A stretch of DNA of 64,000 nucleotides from Saccharum officinarum (GCA_020631735.1 CM036179.1:21877063-21941062); one strand, 5' to 3'. Shown: positions 10,261-20,399, counted from the first letter of the stretch. The notes: generated from the sequence alone by a model not told the origin. Numbers and translations are program-made.

Positions 10261-12445
10261 GAGTTAAATGCATCAGTGGTCCATCAACTTGTACCCAAGT
10301 TTTACTTAGGTCCATCAACTCTGAAAGTGGGTTTTTGGGTCCATCATCTTTGTTAGTGGCGCATTCCTAGCCCATACCGCTTTGTTCCAGTTTTTAAATC
10401 GACGTGGCACCTCGGGGACGCCGCACACACGCATGCATGTGCATGCATCTGGAGCTGGAACACCGCCGCGAACGCGTTCCAGTTGAGTGACGCCTGTCAG
10501 CCTGTGTGGCCGCGGCAGCAGCTCGCCCGCGCCCACAGCAGCGGCGACGGCACCTCCTCGCACGGCCGCGCGCCTGCTCGCGCACCCACGGTGACCATGG
10601 CCACTCCGCTGACCGCCTCTGCAACCACGATGACTGACCCGGCGGCGCCCTGTGCCCGGCCGCCAGCCTCGCCGACGCGTCGTCGTCCCTCCTCAGCTGG
10701 GACAACACGACGGTCCAGGACGCCGGCACGTAGCCGGTCTCGTACTGCCGGATCTGGCCGCGGTGCCGCTGGAGCTAGTCGTCGCCGACGAGCTCGCGCA
10801 GCGGCGGGGACTCCCGCACCTTCTGCACCACGTAGTAGAGGTTGTTCATCAGGAAGATGTTCTGCAGCCCGGCGTTGTCGTACAGCCGGGACTTATCGTC
10901 GATGTTGCGCAGCAGCAGCGTGAGCAGCTCGTCTGCGAGGAAGGTCCTGACCACGACTCTCACGGCGTGGCTCCACCGCCGCATTCTCTGGTCGAGCGCC
11001 GACCACTCCATCCGGAGGACCTCCTCGATGGCGATGGCCTCGACGCCGAGGAGCGCCACGGACTCCGCGAGCGCGTTGCGGCGGGCGGCCACGTACACCT
11101 GCGCGAGCTCGGGCCCGTACCCGGCGCGTAGCATGCGGGCCGCGACCGCGCCCACGGAGGCCAAGGTGGTCGGGGACAGTGTGCCGTGGCGCGGGGACGC
11201 GTCGGGCGTCGCGTCGCCGAGGTCATCCGACGACAGCGAGAGGCGCCGCAGAGAGGGGGACAAAGAAGAGAGCAGGGAGCGCGCCTCCTCCTCCAGCCGC
11301 AGCATGGCGTCGTCGATGGCGTAGAGGTAGTCTGCGATCATGCCACCGGACGACGACGACGAGGAGTTGCCCCGGAGGATGACCTCCTCCGCAGCGGCGA
11401 TCTCCTCTTCTAGCTCTTCTTGATCGTCATCACCGTCGGACGCCTCCTCCCCGACTGTCTCCTCGGACGCCGGCCGGCCTTGCTCTCGACAGCAAGCTGG
11501 CTTGGCCATCGCGTCGCGCGGCCATGTCGTCGTCGAAGCAGTGGATGTCCGCCTCCGGCACAGAGCTGCCGAACCAGCCACAACAACATCCCCCGTCGCC
11601 GTCTCGATCGCTCGCACGCTCTGGCCATCCTCCTCCACCGGCAACAAGAGTGGAGGTGCTCCGGTGAGGTGGTGCTGCTGCGCCCAGCGAGGCGACACTG
11701 CTGCGAAGCTCGACAAGGCGCGGTCAAGGAGGAGGCACAATCAAGGTGATAGAGGGACGCGGTTGGCTAAGGTCATGGCGTGTCCGCGGGCTGGTGGTTG
11801 ACGTCGTGGCCTCGCTGGTCATGCAGCGGTGCGGCGAGGGCGAGGCGACGCAGGCGTTCGGCGTGGTGGTCGTCGATGCACCGGCATAGCAGCAGGGCAC
11901 TGCGCGATGCCCTCGGCTTGGCGTTGTGGATGTGCAGCATCGGGCGACGTCGAAGGCCGGGCGCCCACAGCAGAAGCGGTCGGTGGCGCAGGCTTAACAG
12001 AGCAGGGGCTCACGGTGCAGGGCGAGGTCGTGACCAGGGCGCCGGGTCAGTCATCGTGGTTGCAGAGGCGGTCAGCGGAGTGGCCATGGTCACCGTGGGT
12101 GCGCGAGCAGGCGCGCGGGCGAGCCGCCACTGCGGGCGTGCGAGGAGGTGCCGTCGCCGCCGATGTGGGCGCGGGCGAGCTGCTGCCGCGGTCACACAGG
12201 CTGACAGGCGTCTCTCAACCTCAGCGGAACGCGTTCACGGCGGTGTTCCAGCTCCAGATGCATGCACATGCATGCGTGTGTGTGGCGTCCCCAAGGTGCC
12301 ACGTCGATTAAAAAACTGGAACAAAGCGGTATGGGCTAGGAATGCGCCACTAACAAAGATGATGGACCCAAAAACCCACTTTCAGAGTTGATGGACCTAA
12401 GTGAAACTTAGATACAAGTTGATGGACCACTGATGCATTTAACTC
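10261..12445. mobile_element. Pack-MULE with long terminal inverted repeats
   Basis: Terminal inverted repeats start GAGTTAAATGCATCAGTGG and extend about 390-400 bp inward (about 10261-10652 and 12043-12445), GC-rich on their inner side. A 9-bp target duplication flanks them. The 1.4-kb interior carries a minus-strand EXO70 fragment (10640-11740) and a GC-rich stretch (11760-12040) of unknown origin; there is no MULE transposase. Duplication copy 2 has the unoccupied site at about 39650 (CCACGCATAACCTC), so the element entered copy 1 after the duplication or was absent from the copied template. Acquisition of host gene pieces between long inverted repeats defines Pack-MULEs. Confidence 0.88.
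10640..11740 (-). pseudogene. Captured EXO70 (exocyst subunit) gene fragment
   Basis: EXO70 proteins are peripheral subunits of the exocyst that tether secretory vesicles to the plasma membrane. The original start is probably the Met at 11507-11509 (MAKPACCREQ); upstream residues would be former 5' UTR. Recognisable pieces are the N-terminal helix with YLYAIDDAMLRLEEEARSLL, the core segment GYGPELAQVYVAARRNAL and WSHAVRVVVRTFLADE, then NIDDKSRLYDNAGLQNIFLM and QKVRESPPLREL, which belong to the C-terminal half. The join at FLADE/LLTLLLRN is in frame but skips roughly 200-250 residues of the family. A TAG at 10772-10774 follows VGDD where a Trp is expected; the frame then continues (QIRQYETGY, WTVVLSQLRRDDD) to the inner edge of the inverted repeat. 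Not a functional exocyst subunit; it could be a source of antisense or small RNA against the parent gene. Confidence 0.82.
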
Positions 12446-12454
12446 ATCTTTTTT

Positions 12455-13006
12455 TTTCTAAACCACAGTTTTGTGTCTCATTGGTTTAAAAAACCATAGT
12501 TTTTTTATACTACAGGTTTCGAAAACTGCATCGATCCAAACAGTCTTTAATGTACTTTTATTTTTTTGAGGAGATCATTTTATGTCTTATTGTCCATTTT
12601 TTGCATTGACCTTTGTTTTCGTGTGATATACGGACTGTGAGGCACTCTTCGAGTGTCCTTTTATAAAAAATGGTTCCGAACACACTTGACATTGCAAGAA
12701 AATGATGAGTGGTTCACTGTACATTGTGCACGCTACAATTACTCGTAGTAAATACAAATATACTGTTGAAGCAGGCTAGGAAAAGATTCGAGTGGAAAAA
12801 GAAAACCGTGGAACACTATCTCTGGTTGTTACATAGTTACTAGTACATTACATACCAGTTTCCAAAAAAAAAGGAAAACGTACTTACATACCATACCGTT
12901 GACGAAAACGAACATTGCAGCAATTTGCAAGCTTCTGCTATTCTTCCTGCATCCGTACTGCCATTGCAATTTTGCAATGGCAGGTCCATGCATGCACTGT
13001 TCTAGC
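12455..13006. other. 3' flank of UGT-A, no gene
   Basis: AT-rich DNA shared with copy 2 (about 39660-40450, where a MITE is added). It includes the 3' UTR of the minus-strand glycosyltransferase. No conserved polyadenylation signal was singled out. Confidence 0.5.
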
Positions 13007-14518
13007 CTAATCTTTTTGGCCTCCACATTGCCTGAAGCTCTCAATCAGCTGCGTGAGGTTCTCATACGAGGACCCTCCTTTCTCCATGGCCACATGAGCT
13101 TTTTCTCCGTACTCCCTGGCCCTCCTCCTCTCGTCGGCCTCTTCCCCTTCGCCCATCAGCGCCGACACCGCCCGCACGATGTCCGCACGCGCCACCGCCA
13201 CGTTCTCGTCGTCGAACATCATCGCGGGAGCCGTGACGCCGACGGGCACGCCGACGCCGAGCACGTCCACCACCAGCCGCTCGTTCAAGAACTGGTCGGC
13301 GAAGTGCGGCCACGTCACCACGGGCACGCCGTGCGCCACGGACTCCAGCAGCGAGTTCCAGCCGCAGTGGGTGACGAAACCCCCCACGGCGCGGTGGGAC
13401 AGGATGGCGAGCTGCGGCGCCCAGCCACGCACCACGAGGCCGCGCCCCGCCGTGCGCGCCTCGAGCGCCCCCAGCCACTCCTGCACCTCCGGCGCGGCCG
13501 CCACCTCGGCCTCCTTCACCACCCAGAGGAACGGCCTGCCGGAGTCCTCAAGGCCATGGCCGACCTCGAAGAGCTGGTTCGGGAGCTTCCGCACCAGGCT
13601 GCCGAAGCTGACGAACACGACGGAGTCCGTGTCCTTGGAGTCGAGCCAGGCGGCCACCACCGCGCTCTGCTGGACGCCGCCCGACGACGTGTCCCCGCTC
13701 GACGCCATGGCATCGACGTCCCGGTTGGAGAGGCAGAGCGGGCCAAGCGTCCACACGGGTTTGCCGAGCGCCGCCTCGTAGCACGACACGAACTGGCCCT
13801 CGAGGTCCACGAACGTGTTCACCACCGCGCCGTCGGCCGTGCGCATGGCCTCCACGCACTCCGTCCAGAGCTCCTCCCACCCCGGCGAGTTAAAGAAGCC
13901 CGGCGCCGTGGCCTTGGTCACCTCCACGTGCACCGGCATGCCTGGCACCACGAACCTCTCCTGGTCGTCGTCGGCCGCCGCGGTCAGCTCGTGCAACCCG
14001 TGGTCGATGCCGTTGAGGTCGCAGAGAGAGTAGAAGCACGACGGCCCGTGGAAGAAGAGGCGAGGGATGCCGAGGCTTCTGGCAACGCCGGCCGTCCACG
14101 GGTTGCTCCAGTCGGAGATGATGCAGCTCGGGCGCAGCGCCAGCGCTCGCAGGTACGCTTCCAGCGGACTGGCGAGCTTCTGCAGGGCGTTGAACAAGGG
14201 GATTAAGTGGCCGTTGTCCGTGACCTGGTCCACGTTCTCGATGCCCGGGGGCAGGCCGTCGTCGGTGTCCGTCGGCAGCGGGAGCTCGACGATCTCGAGG
14301 GACAGCTTAGTGCGCACGGCCTGCTCGGCGACGCCACGCAGCCGTGCGCCGTTCAGCGGTGTCGTCACCAAGCTCGCGCGCGCGCCGCGCTCCGCCAGGA
14401 GGCGGGCGAGGTTGACCATGGGGATGGTGTGGCCCTGCGCCACGAGGGGGACGATGACGAAGTGAGGTGGCGGTGGTGGCGCTGGCATAGCAGCAGCGGA
14501 TTCCTCGGTGGGCGCCAT
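13007..14518 (-). CDS. UDP-glycosyltransferase, UGT73-like (UGT-A)
   Basis: A 503-residue family-1 plant glycosyltransferase that transfers sugar from a UDP-sugar to a small acceptor in the cytosol. I chose the Met at 14516-14518 because it places the N-terminal strand HFVIVPLVAQGHTIPM at the usual position; the frame is open further upstream, but that part lies across a TATA box. Catalytic His30 follows QG, the partner Asp136 is in CIISDWSNPW, and the 44-residue PSPG donor box spans residues 366-409 (WAPQ start, HCGWNS core, FADQ end). The final Gln of the box usually accompanies UDP-glucose use. The C-terminal helices end with GGSSYENLTQLIESF. There is one exon, as in many UGT73 genes. The sequence resembles UGT73C-type flavonoid, terpenoid or hormone glycosyltransferases; the acceptor cannot be told from sequence. 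All essential parts are present, so it is probably functional. Confidence 0.93.
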   Translation of the reverse strand: MAPTEESAAAMPAPPPPPHFVIVPLVAQGHTIPMVNLARLLAERGARASLVTTPLNGARLRGVAEQAVRTKLSLEIVELPLPTDTDDGLPPGIENVDQVTDNGHLIPLFNALQKLASPLEAYLRALALRPSCIISDWSNPWTAGVARSLGIPRLFFHGPSCFYSLCDLNGIDHGLHELTAAADDDQERFVVPGMPVHVEVTKATAPGFFNSPGWEELWTECVEAMRTADGAVVNTFVDLEGQFVSCYEAALGKPVWTLGPLCLSNRDVDAMASSGDTSSGGVQQSAVVAAWLDSKDTDSVVFVSFGSLVRKLPNQLFEVGHGLEDSGRPFLWVVKEAEVAAAPEVQEWLGALEARTAGRGLVVRGWAPQLAILSHRAVGGFVTHCGWNSLLESVAHGVPVVTWPHFADQFLNERLVVDVLGVGVPVGVTAPAMMFDDENVAVARADIVRAVSALMGEGEEADERRRAREYGEKAHVAMEKGGSSYENLTQLIESFRQCGGQKD

Positions 14519-14616
14519 GGACGTGCTAAGCAGCCTAAGCTTAACTTCGGGCGGGCACCGCAGGAATGGTGTAAGAAATAGAGTGGCCTGGGAGTAGAAG
14601 GATCGAGGTGCTGATT

Positions 14617-14624
14617 GTATATAG
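14617..14624 (-). promoter_or_regulatory. TATA box of UGT-A
   Basis: On the minus strand CTATATAC lies about 100 bp upstream of the chosen ATG, leaving a plausible 5' leader of about 70 bases. The same element is kept in copy 2 at 41876-41883, although the neighbouring bases differ. Confidence 0.5.
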
Positions 14625-14639
14625 CCATGGGAGGCAACT

Positions 14640-15213
14640 TTTTTTTTCCACAAGTAGGCTCGATCCTCCCAGGTTTCCAGCCAAAATTTGGCAAACATTT
14701 TGGAAACTTCCGTAGACTCGTTTGATGAAGACGCTAAAAAATTTTTGTATTTCAAGGGTCATTTAATCTTCAGAAATCAAAGCTTGCACGCGGCTGAAAA
14801 CCGTCGAGTTATCCACCGAACTCCGAACATCAGTATTTTTTTTCCCTACAAAGGCTGAGCATATATTTATAAATTATAACTAAGGGTTACATCTACCATT
14901 ACTGATGTTGTCAGGACATATTTTTTACAAGCTTGATTTTCTAGAGCAGAACATGAGCAACCCTATTTGGCTATTTTTGTCTCTTCTACGATGCGCAATC
15001 TCAGCCTCTCTAAGCTCATCCACGGGCACCGAACATCAGATAGGCAAGGATGCCCTCTGAATTCCTTGGAAAAGTTTCAGTTGTCGAGACGTTTAGCAGG
15101 AGCCGGACCATCGATGCCAGCAAGGCAGCAATCTTGGCGTCATCGATCACCAGAAGCTTGCACAGCTGCGAGAGACCTCCAATGATCTTGCCTCGTCATG
15201 TCTGTACGTTTTG
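14640..15213. other. Upstream flank of UGT-A, no gene
   Basis: Proximal and distal 5' region of the glycosyltransferase, conserved in copy 2 (41900-42474). Short open frames here show no family resemblance. The duplication stops at 15213, 14 bp before a Stowaway MITE. Confidence 0.5.
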
Positions 15214-15226
15214 CCGTTTGGACATA

Positions 15227-15387
15227 CTCCCTCACTCCATTCTAAATTATAAAAATTATAAGTAGTTTTGGCTTTTCTAGGTACATAGTTTATAGAATGC
15301 AACTACACATAGCATGATATTTAGGTAGAAAATAAAAGTTATGTATGTAGAAAAACCAAAGTGACTTATAATTTAAAAAGGAGAAAG
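15227..15387. mobile_element. Stowaway-type MITE, 161 bp
   Basis: Ends CTCCCTCACTCC and the matching GGAGAAAG (inverse), flanked by the TA dinucleotides at 15225-15226 and 15388-15389, as expected for Tc1/Mariner-derived Stowaway elements. It lies just outside the duplicated block. Confidence 0.75.
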
Positions 15388-15840
15388 TATTTTTTTCAAA
15401 ACACGAATGCATGTGGGTATGGAAAAGGAAAAAGGATTGCTATTATACAAGTTCTTTTTTTTCAAATGGTCAGGCGATGTTGCTGGAGTTATGCTTATCT
15501 TCGTGCTTACGTCAGCTCAACAGCAAAAGACAGCAGTTGGACCCAAAAATCCATCGCCTGAGACCTCAGCCGACTGAATTCTAGCAGAGGAGCCGACTGA
15601 ATTCGTCTTAGGTGGATGTGTCCCAGTGAGCTGTCGCTTCTCTCCGGATTGCACAAATCAGGACCTCACCCCCCAAGCAAATGAACAAACGTTCTGTTAG
15701 TTACATTGAGGGGGTATTGTAAGTAGGAGACTTGGAATCAAGACCTTAAATCTGTAGTCTGAGGTTGGAATGATTATCATTCACTTGCAGACTTGTCTGA
15801 CGTTGGAATGATTATCATTCACTTAATTCGAGGGTTGCGC
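15388..15840. other. Intergenic with a repeated palindrome
   Basis: No gene seen. GTTGGAATGATTATCATTC occurs twice, starting at 15764 and 15802, 38 bp apart; its core GAATGATTATCATTC is palindromic except for the centre. This could be part of the 5' region of the Helitron-like element that follows. Confidence 0.45.
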
Positions 15841-15844
15841 ATAC

Positions 15845-15969
15845 TGCGGAGGCGTTCGGTGCCGGCACCGACAGCTGCTGCGTCGATGTCCTCAAGTTCG
15901 CGCCCTGCCCCACCATCCAGCACATCATCACCAAGGGCGCCAAGGTCATCCTTTCAAGCCACTCGGTGA
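15845..15969 (+). pseudogene. Phosphoglycerate-kinase-like exon fragment
   Basis: An open stretch ending in PTIQHIITKGAKVILSSH closely matches the N-terminal phosphoglycerate kinase segment that ends in SSHLGRP in plants. The next bases, CTCGGTGAGT, look like a splice donor where PGK genes have an exon end. Residues before it (CCVDVLKFAPC) are diverged. No further PGK exons were recognised downstream. It is best read as a captured exon inside a Helitron-like element; a decayed local retrocopy is less likely because the donor site is preserved. Confidence 0.5.
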
Positions 15970-18052
15970 GTTCCCAGCCTTCTCGTTTCTCATCTGATTT
16001 GAGGAAGCAATGCTCTTGCCACGCATAGAAAACATAGGAATTAAGTACTCCTAGGATATGTGTGTTTGTGATAATCTGATTTGCTTTGGTTAAGTAATAA
16101 TACTATATACATGGACACAGAACACTGGCTATTAGTTGTGATTTTGCTTCAGGTGTTATATGATTTTAGCTTATCTTCAAACATCTAACTATCACTTTTT
16201 TTTTCATTTTTGGGCGAAAACTGGGAATTGTTGGAAAGGTGAAAGAGAATTATTTTAGATGATCAGGTGCTCGCCAAAGTCCGATGAATGTAGTGAGGTG
16301 TGCTTCCTTGAATCCACAAAGGGTGCATTATGCAGATTCTTAGCTTTGGGGACGCTGTTGCTGTGTACCCAGCTTGATGGAAAAGGTCTCTCTAATCTTA
16401 GTTGAATATGATGTCGTGCTCCAATCTTACATCCAGGTTTGCACTGTCAATTCTCTTGTGCTCCAGGGAGTATATTGAAGCATGAAATGGCATGAAGATC
16501 AATAATACAAGGAGGCAACATAGCTGGGCAAGGGGCACCATCAGCTGCATCTCAGACATGTACACAAGGTTCATTCAGTTTCCCTCCTGAATCAAGTAAT
16601 ACGTTAATGCTTCCACGATGCTGAAGCCAAAAGGCTTGTTGTTTTCTGCTTGACATTAAAATAATAATTTGTTTATTAAATTTACCGTTGTGTTTGTTCC
16701 AATGTCTCTTGAAAAGTTTGTAGCCGTATCTCGTTATATGCAAGGAGGTAGTGAGATATGTTTTTTTCAATGAATTGGCGTGATGTTGTAGCCACCCTAT
16801 TTTGTAGCAGGGCATTAACATTAAAATGGCTTACTTGCATATTCAATTTTGGTATGAAAGCTACTTTTTATTTCAGTGAGGGATTAACCTCTTTGAGGAT
16901 GTTGTTATCAGAGAAATAAACATTCTTAGCAAGCTGATCTAGAAAAACTGTGAGGATAGTTAATTATCAGTTAGTTTGTTGTAAATAGACCTGTTCTTGG
17001 TGGCATTGCCACATTTCTATTCAATAGTCTGATGCTCTAATAAAATTTTCAGGATCTTATGAGAAGAAATCGGCTTAAGATAAATTTTAGACCTAGATCA
17101 TATGAAGTACCACAAGAACTATTGCTAATAAATTTCAGGCCTAGATCATATTAAGTGACATTGCTCAACTGTTTCCGTCTCCTTCCTTTGAACGAGACTG
17201 TAAGCATGCCGGGGATCCTAGCAGCAACAGTTGAGCACACCCACTAACCCCTTTCTAGCAGTTGATTAGAAGCAAAGAATATGAGTCAGCATTTGATGAA
17301 CAGATGCTTTGAGTAGATTTGTTATTTTTGGATATGAATATTTCATATTTGTATTGTCTCAACTTGAACCCATGTCTACCTTTAAAAATTAAGACTAAGA
17401 CCTATGCGGGTTAAATTTATATTGAGGGCAGGGTATATCTGTATCCGCTATCTGGAGCCCCTTTGGACTGCATTGCCACCTTGCCAGTAAGCAACAACTT
17501 CAATTTGGTTGGCCTTCATTTACTATAGCAGTAGTGTTCTATTTATGTTTGAATATGCACAAGGTAGTCACCAGATAATTGACAGTTAGGTTTGTACTTC
17601 AATTGCCTCATGAAGTGCTGTGTGCTAAAGCTTTCTTATTTACATCTTAAAAAAGCATGTAAATAGGTTTTGTCTGCCAAGACAGTGGTGCAAATATGAT
17701 CTCCTGTGACCAATTTAGCTGAAGACGTGTCTGCCTCCAAGCGATGGGATTAACTAACTGTTTTTGACAGCCAGAGAAATGAGAGATGTCTGCCTCCAAG
17801 CGATCCACACTTGGGATGAGTTCATCACTGCTCTGAATGATAAGCTTGACCTTGGCACCATAATGAGATGAAGAGGAAGTCGATAAAGATGTGAAATCCC
17901 GAAACAAAAAGGAAAGGGAAACTTGGAGATGCCAAAACATTATGCACTCGATTTGACTACCCATAACTTCTAGAAGGAACCCTATGCTTACTTTGATTCT
18001 AGAAAGCCTACAAAGATGTGGCCGTTTTGCGAGCACAACTAATGATGTTTAG
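15970..18052. other. Intron-like or Helitron interior, nothing further recognised
   Basis: AT-rich, low-coding sequence between the PGK-like exon and a tandem duplication. Scattered short frames have no family resemblance. One phrase (AGGCCTAGATCATAT, with a similar copy 50 bp upstream near 17090-17150) is weakly repeated. Confidence 0.4.
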
Positions 18053-19042
18053 GGGTCTTTTCATGAGTGAATAAGATGGGAGTTCATATGATTCAGATCC
18101 AGTTTGTATAAAGGTGTACCTTAATATAAACCCAAGGTTGATACTGCATTGTTTTTTTCCTTTTGTGAAACCAGTGTATAGTTTGTCCATCACGAGATTA
18201 GACATACTTGTTTGTTTTAGGTTGTTATTATTATTTTGCTGGTTTTTGAGTTGACATCCATTGTTTTTAGGCATCTATTAATCACATGTATTTCATAGCT
18301 AGGAACCTCTTGCCCATCAATTAGTTCCACTCCCTGTACTACTTATATTTTTTCTGAATCCATAGGTTCATCAGTTTGGTCCAGTTTAGTGAAATTTTAG
18401 TACAGTACCAATATTGACAATGTTTCTTTACAATCCTATATGTTATATCCAGTTTTTGAGTGATAACGATGTTGCAAACATCATGTTTGAAATATCACTT
18501 GTAATTGCAATGTTGCAAACATCATACACAAAATAGCACTTGTAATGGGTCTTTTCATGAGTGAATAAGATGGGAGTTCATATGATTCAGATCTAGTTTG
18601 TATGAAATTGTACCTTAATATAAACCCAAGGTTGATACTGCACTGTTTTTTTTCTTTTGTGAAACTAGTATATAGGTTGTTCATCACGAGATCAGACATA
18701 CTTGTTTATTTTAGGTTGTTATTACTATTTTGCTGACTTTGGAGTTGAGATCCATTGTTTTAAGGTATCTATCAATCAAATGTATTTCATAGCTAGGAAC
18801 CCATTGCCCATCAATTAGTTCCACTCCCTATACTATTTATACCTTTTCTGAATCCACAGGTTCATCAGTTTAGTCCAATTTAGTGAAATTTGAGTACAAT
18901 ACCTATATTGACAATGTTTCTTTACAATCCTACTATGTTATATCTAGTTTTTGAGTGATAATGATGTTGCAAACATCATGTTTGAAATATCACTTGTAAT
19001 TGCAATGTTGCAAACATCATACACAAAATAGCACTTGTAATG
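18053..19042. repeat. Tandem duplication, two units of about 494 bp
   Basis: Unit 1 runs 18053-18546 and unit 2 18547-19042; both begin GGGTCTTTTCATGAGTGAAT. Differences are mostly single bases. Each unit ends in two copies of the self-complementary phrase GATGTTGCAAACATC or a one-base variant, and a fifth copy follows unit 2 (about 19046). The pair sits just inside the probable Helitron 3' end. Confidence 0.9.
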
Positions 19043-19500
19043 GTGATGTTGCAAACATCACATGTAAAAAATTGTTTTTTTGGTAACAATATAACACATT
19101 CATACTTATATTGTCGTGGTGTGATTTTCTCCTGTTGCAACGCACGTGCATTTACCTAGTTAATATATAAATGCATAATTTGTGTGATATTTTAATTCCA
19201 CGCCTAAATCAATAGTAAATTTGATGAAAACATTAATGCAAAAAAAGTCTTAACATTGTAGTAATTCATAACGTATAGTTCTTTTTTAAAAAAGATTACT
19301 CGTTAGTTTTTTAAAAAAAAGATTAGTCATTACTAATTCATAACATATAGTTTATAGAAAACTTGGATAAAAATTGTGAAACAAAATTAGTGCTAGTACC
19401 TAATTTTGATGACTCATTCATATTTCTCCTCGTAGAAAAAAAACTTCCGTGAAAAGTCTTAAGACTAGCCATCCGGCAAGGATTGTTACAAGACTATATT

Positions 19501-19744
19501 TGCCTTGTTCACTTCCCTATCCCAACCCAAAATATTTCCTCTTCCATCCATCACATCAAATCTTTCGACGCATGCATGAAGCATTAAATGTAGGTAAAAA
19601 AGATAACTAATTGCATAGTTTGTCCGTAAATGTCGGGACGAATCTTTTGAGCCTAGTTAGTCCATGATTGGATAAATTTTGCCAAATAACAACGAAAGAT
19701 GCTACAGTAACTTTTTACCTACTTTTCGCGAAGTGAACACACCC
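19501..19744. mobile_element. MITE, GTGTTCACTT-ended, about 244 bp
   Basis: Starts TGCCTTGTTCACTTCC and ends GCGAAGTGAACACACCC, which are inverted relative to each other. The interior shares CTAGTTAGTCCATGATTGG and GATGCTACAGTAA with the related elements at 30048 and 40067. Flanking trinucleotides (ATT/ATA) do not match exactly. Confidence 0.55.
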
Positions 19745-20063
19745 ATAGTGTGCCAACTGAGAAGATAGAATCGCGAAATGGACCGACACAGTCCCATCCG
19801 ATGACAGAGGCAATTTTGCAGGCCGATGGGCAACAAAAGACTAGCTCTGGACCTCTGGTGCTTTTTTGTTGGGCTGACTAGGGCCACTTTGTAATATTTG
19901 AAGATGTGCATGGAAAATTAAAGGGGGAATAAGGGGGATTTGCGCCACGCCACCAGGCCCAAATCCGCTCCTGAATGCAATTTCTTTCTGACCATCTTAT
20001 TGCACCGCCATTTCTACGTATCATCTCTATCTCTAATGGCGGTGCGTAACATCTCTATCTCTA

Positions 20064-20384
20064 GCAGGCACGCGTGTAGCACAATGGCAAAGCTCCAGTT
20101 GTGGGAGCTGGCCGGCCAGGGTTTGAACCCTGGTTCTGCACCGCTTGCTTCGCGCAAGCAAATAATTTCCTGTTACCTCGCATGCGTATGTCCCACAATA
20201 GTTAGGGTGACGTGCTCGTCACGCTCGAAGCTTGATGACTTCAGGTACTTCTTAGCCACGTGAGTTCTCTAGATATAGGTTGTAGGATCTAGGTGTGAGT
20301 GTGTTGTGTGCGTGCGTGAGGTGTGTGTCTGTGCGTAAGCTGAGATACTATAGCTTATACTTGAAGGGATGAGGTATCAAAAAA
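20064..20384 (+). mobile_element. tRNA-derived SINE with 14-bp target duplication
   Basis: The head contains a pol III A-box-like TAGCACAATGGC and a B box GGTTTGAACCC, 40 bp apart, as in a tRNA; the body is a GT-rich segment ending in a short A run. CATCTCTATCTCTA is repeated exactly at 20050-20063 and 20386-20399 and is the likely target duplication from endonuclease-primed insertion. It would be mobilised by LINE machinery in trans. It is not a functional tRNA gene because no cloverleaf continues past the B box. Confidence 0.7.
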
Positions 20385-20399
20385 TCATCTCTATCTCTA

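Larger units (their letters stand above)
10252..12454. repeat. 9-bp target-site duplication flanking the Pack-MULE
   Basis: ATCTTTTTT stands directly before the left terminus (10252-10260) and directly after the right terminus (12446-12454). Nine base pairs is the standard target duplication length of Mutator-like elements. Confidence 0.85.
7619..15213. repeat. Segmental duplication, copy 1 (contains UGT-A)
   Basis: Direct repeat of 37088-42474. Homology starts at TTCCTTACAACACACTCTT and ends at CGTTTTGC, runs colinearly in the same orientation, and is very high by eye in both coding and non-coding parts. Copy 1 is longer mainly because it holds the Pack-MULE at 10261-12445 and the 189 bp that are missing from the UGT of copy 2. 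The 7619-10250 part carries no gene; it is MITE remnants and AT-rich DNA. Confidence 0.92.
15600..19159 (+). mobile_element. Probable Helitron (3' end at 19159; 5' end not located)
   Basis: The 3' end shows the grass Helitron signature: GTTGCAACGCACGTGC, containing a short palindrome, then a few bases and terminal CTAG at 19156-19159 followed by T. The captured PGK-like exon and the lack of inverted repeats or target duplication fit. I could not fix the TC-starting 5' end; 15600 is only a working limit, and no Rep/helicase coding sequence was seen. Confidence 0.45.

Noticed and set aside
10483..11413. Plus-strand frames across the Pack-MULE interior
   Set aside because: Antisense to the EXO70 fragment, which gives a clear family match on the minus strand.
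12899..14206. 435-codon plus-strand open frame across UGT-A
   Set aside because: Antisense shadow of a GC3-rich gene; it is His/Arg/Ala-rich, has no domain, and the real protein is on the minus strand.
20090..20165. Possible tRNA gene (A and B boxes)
   Set aside because: Spacing fits a pol III promoter, but no cloverleaf or acceptor pairing follows and target duplications mark a SINE.
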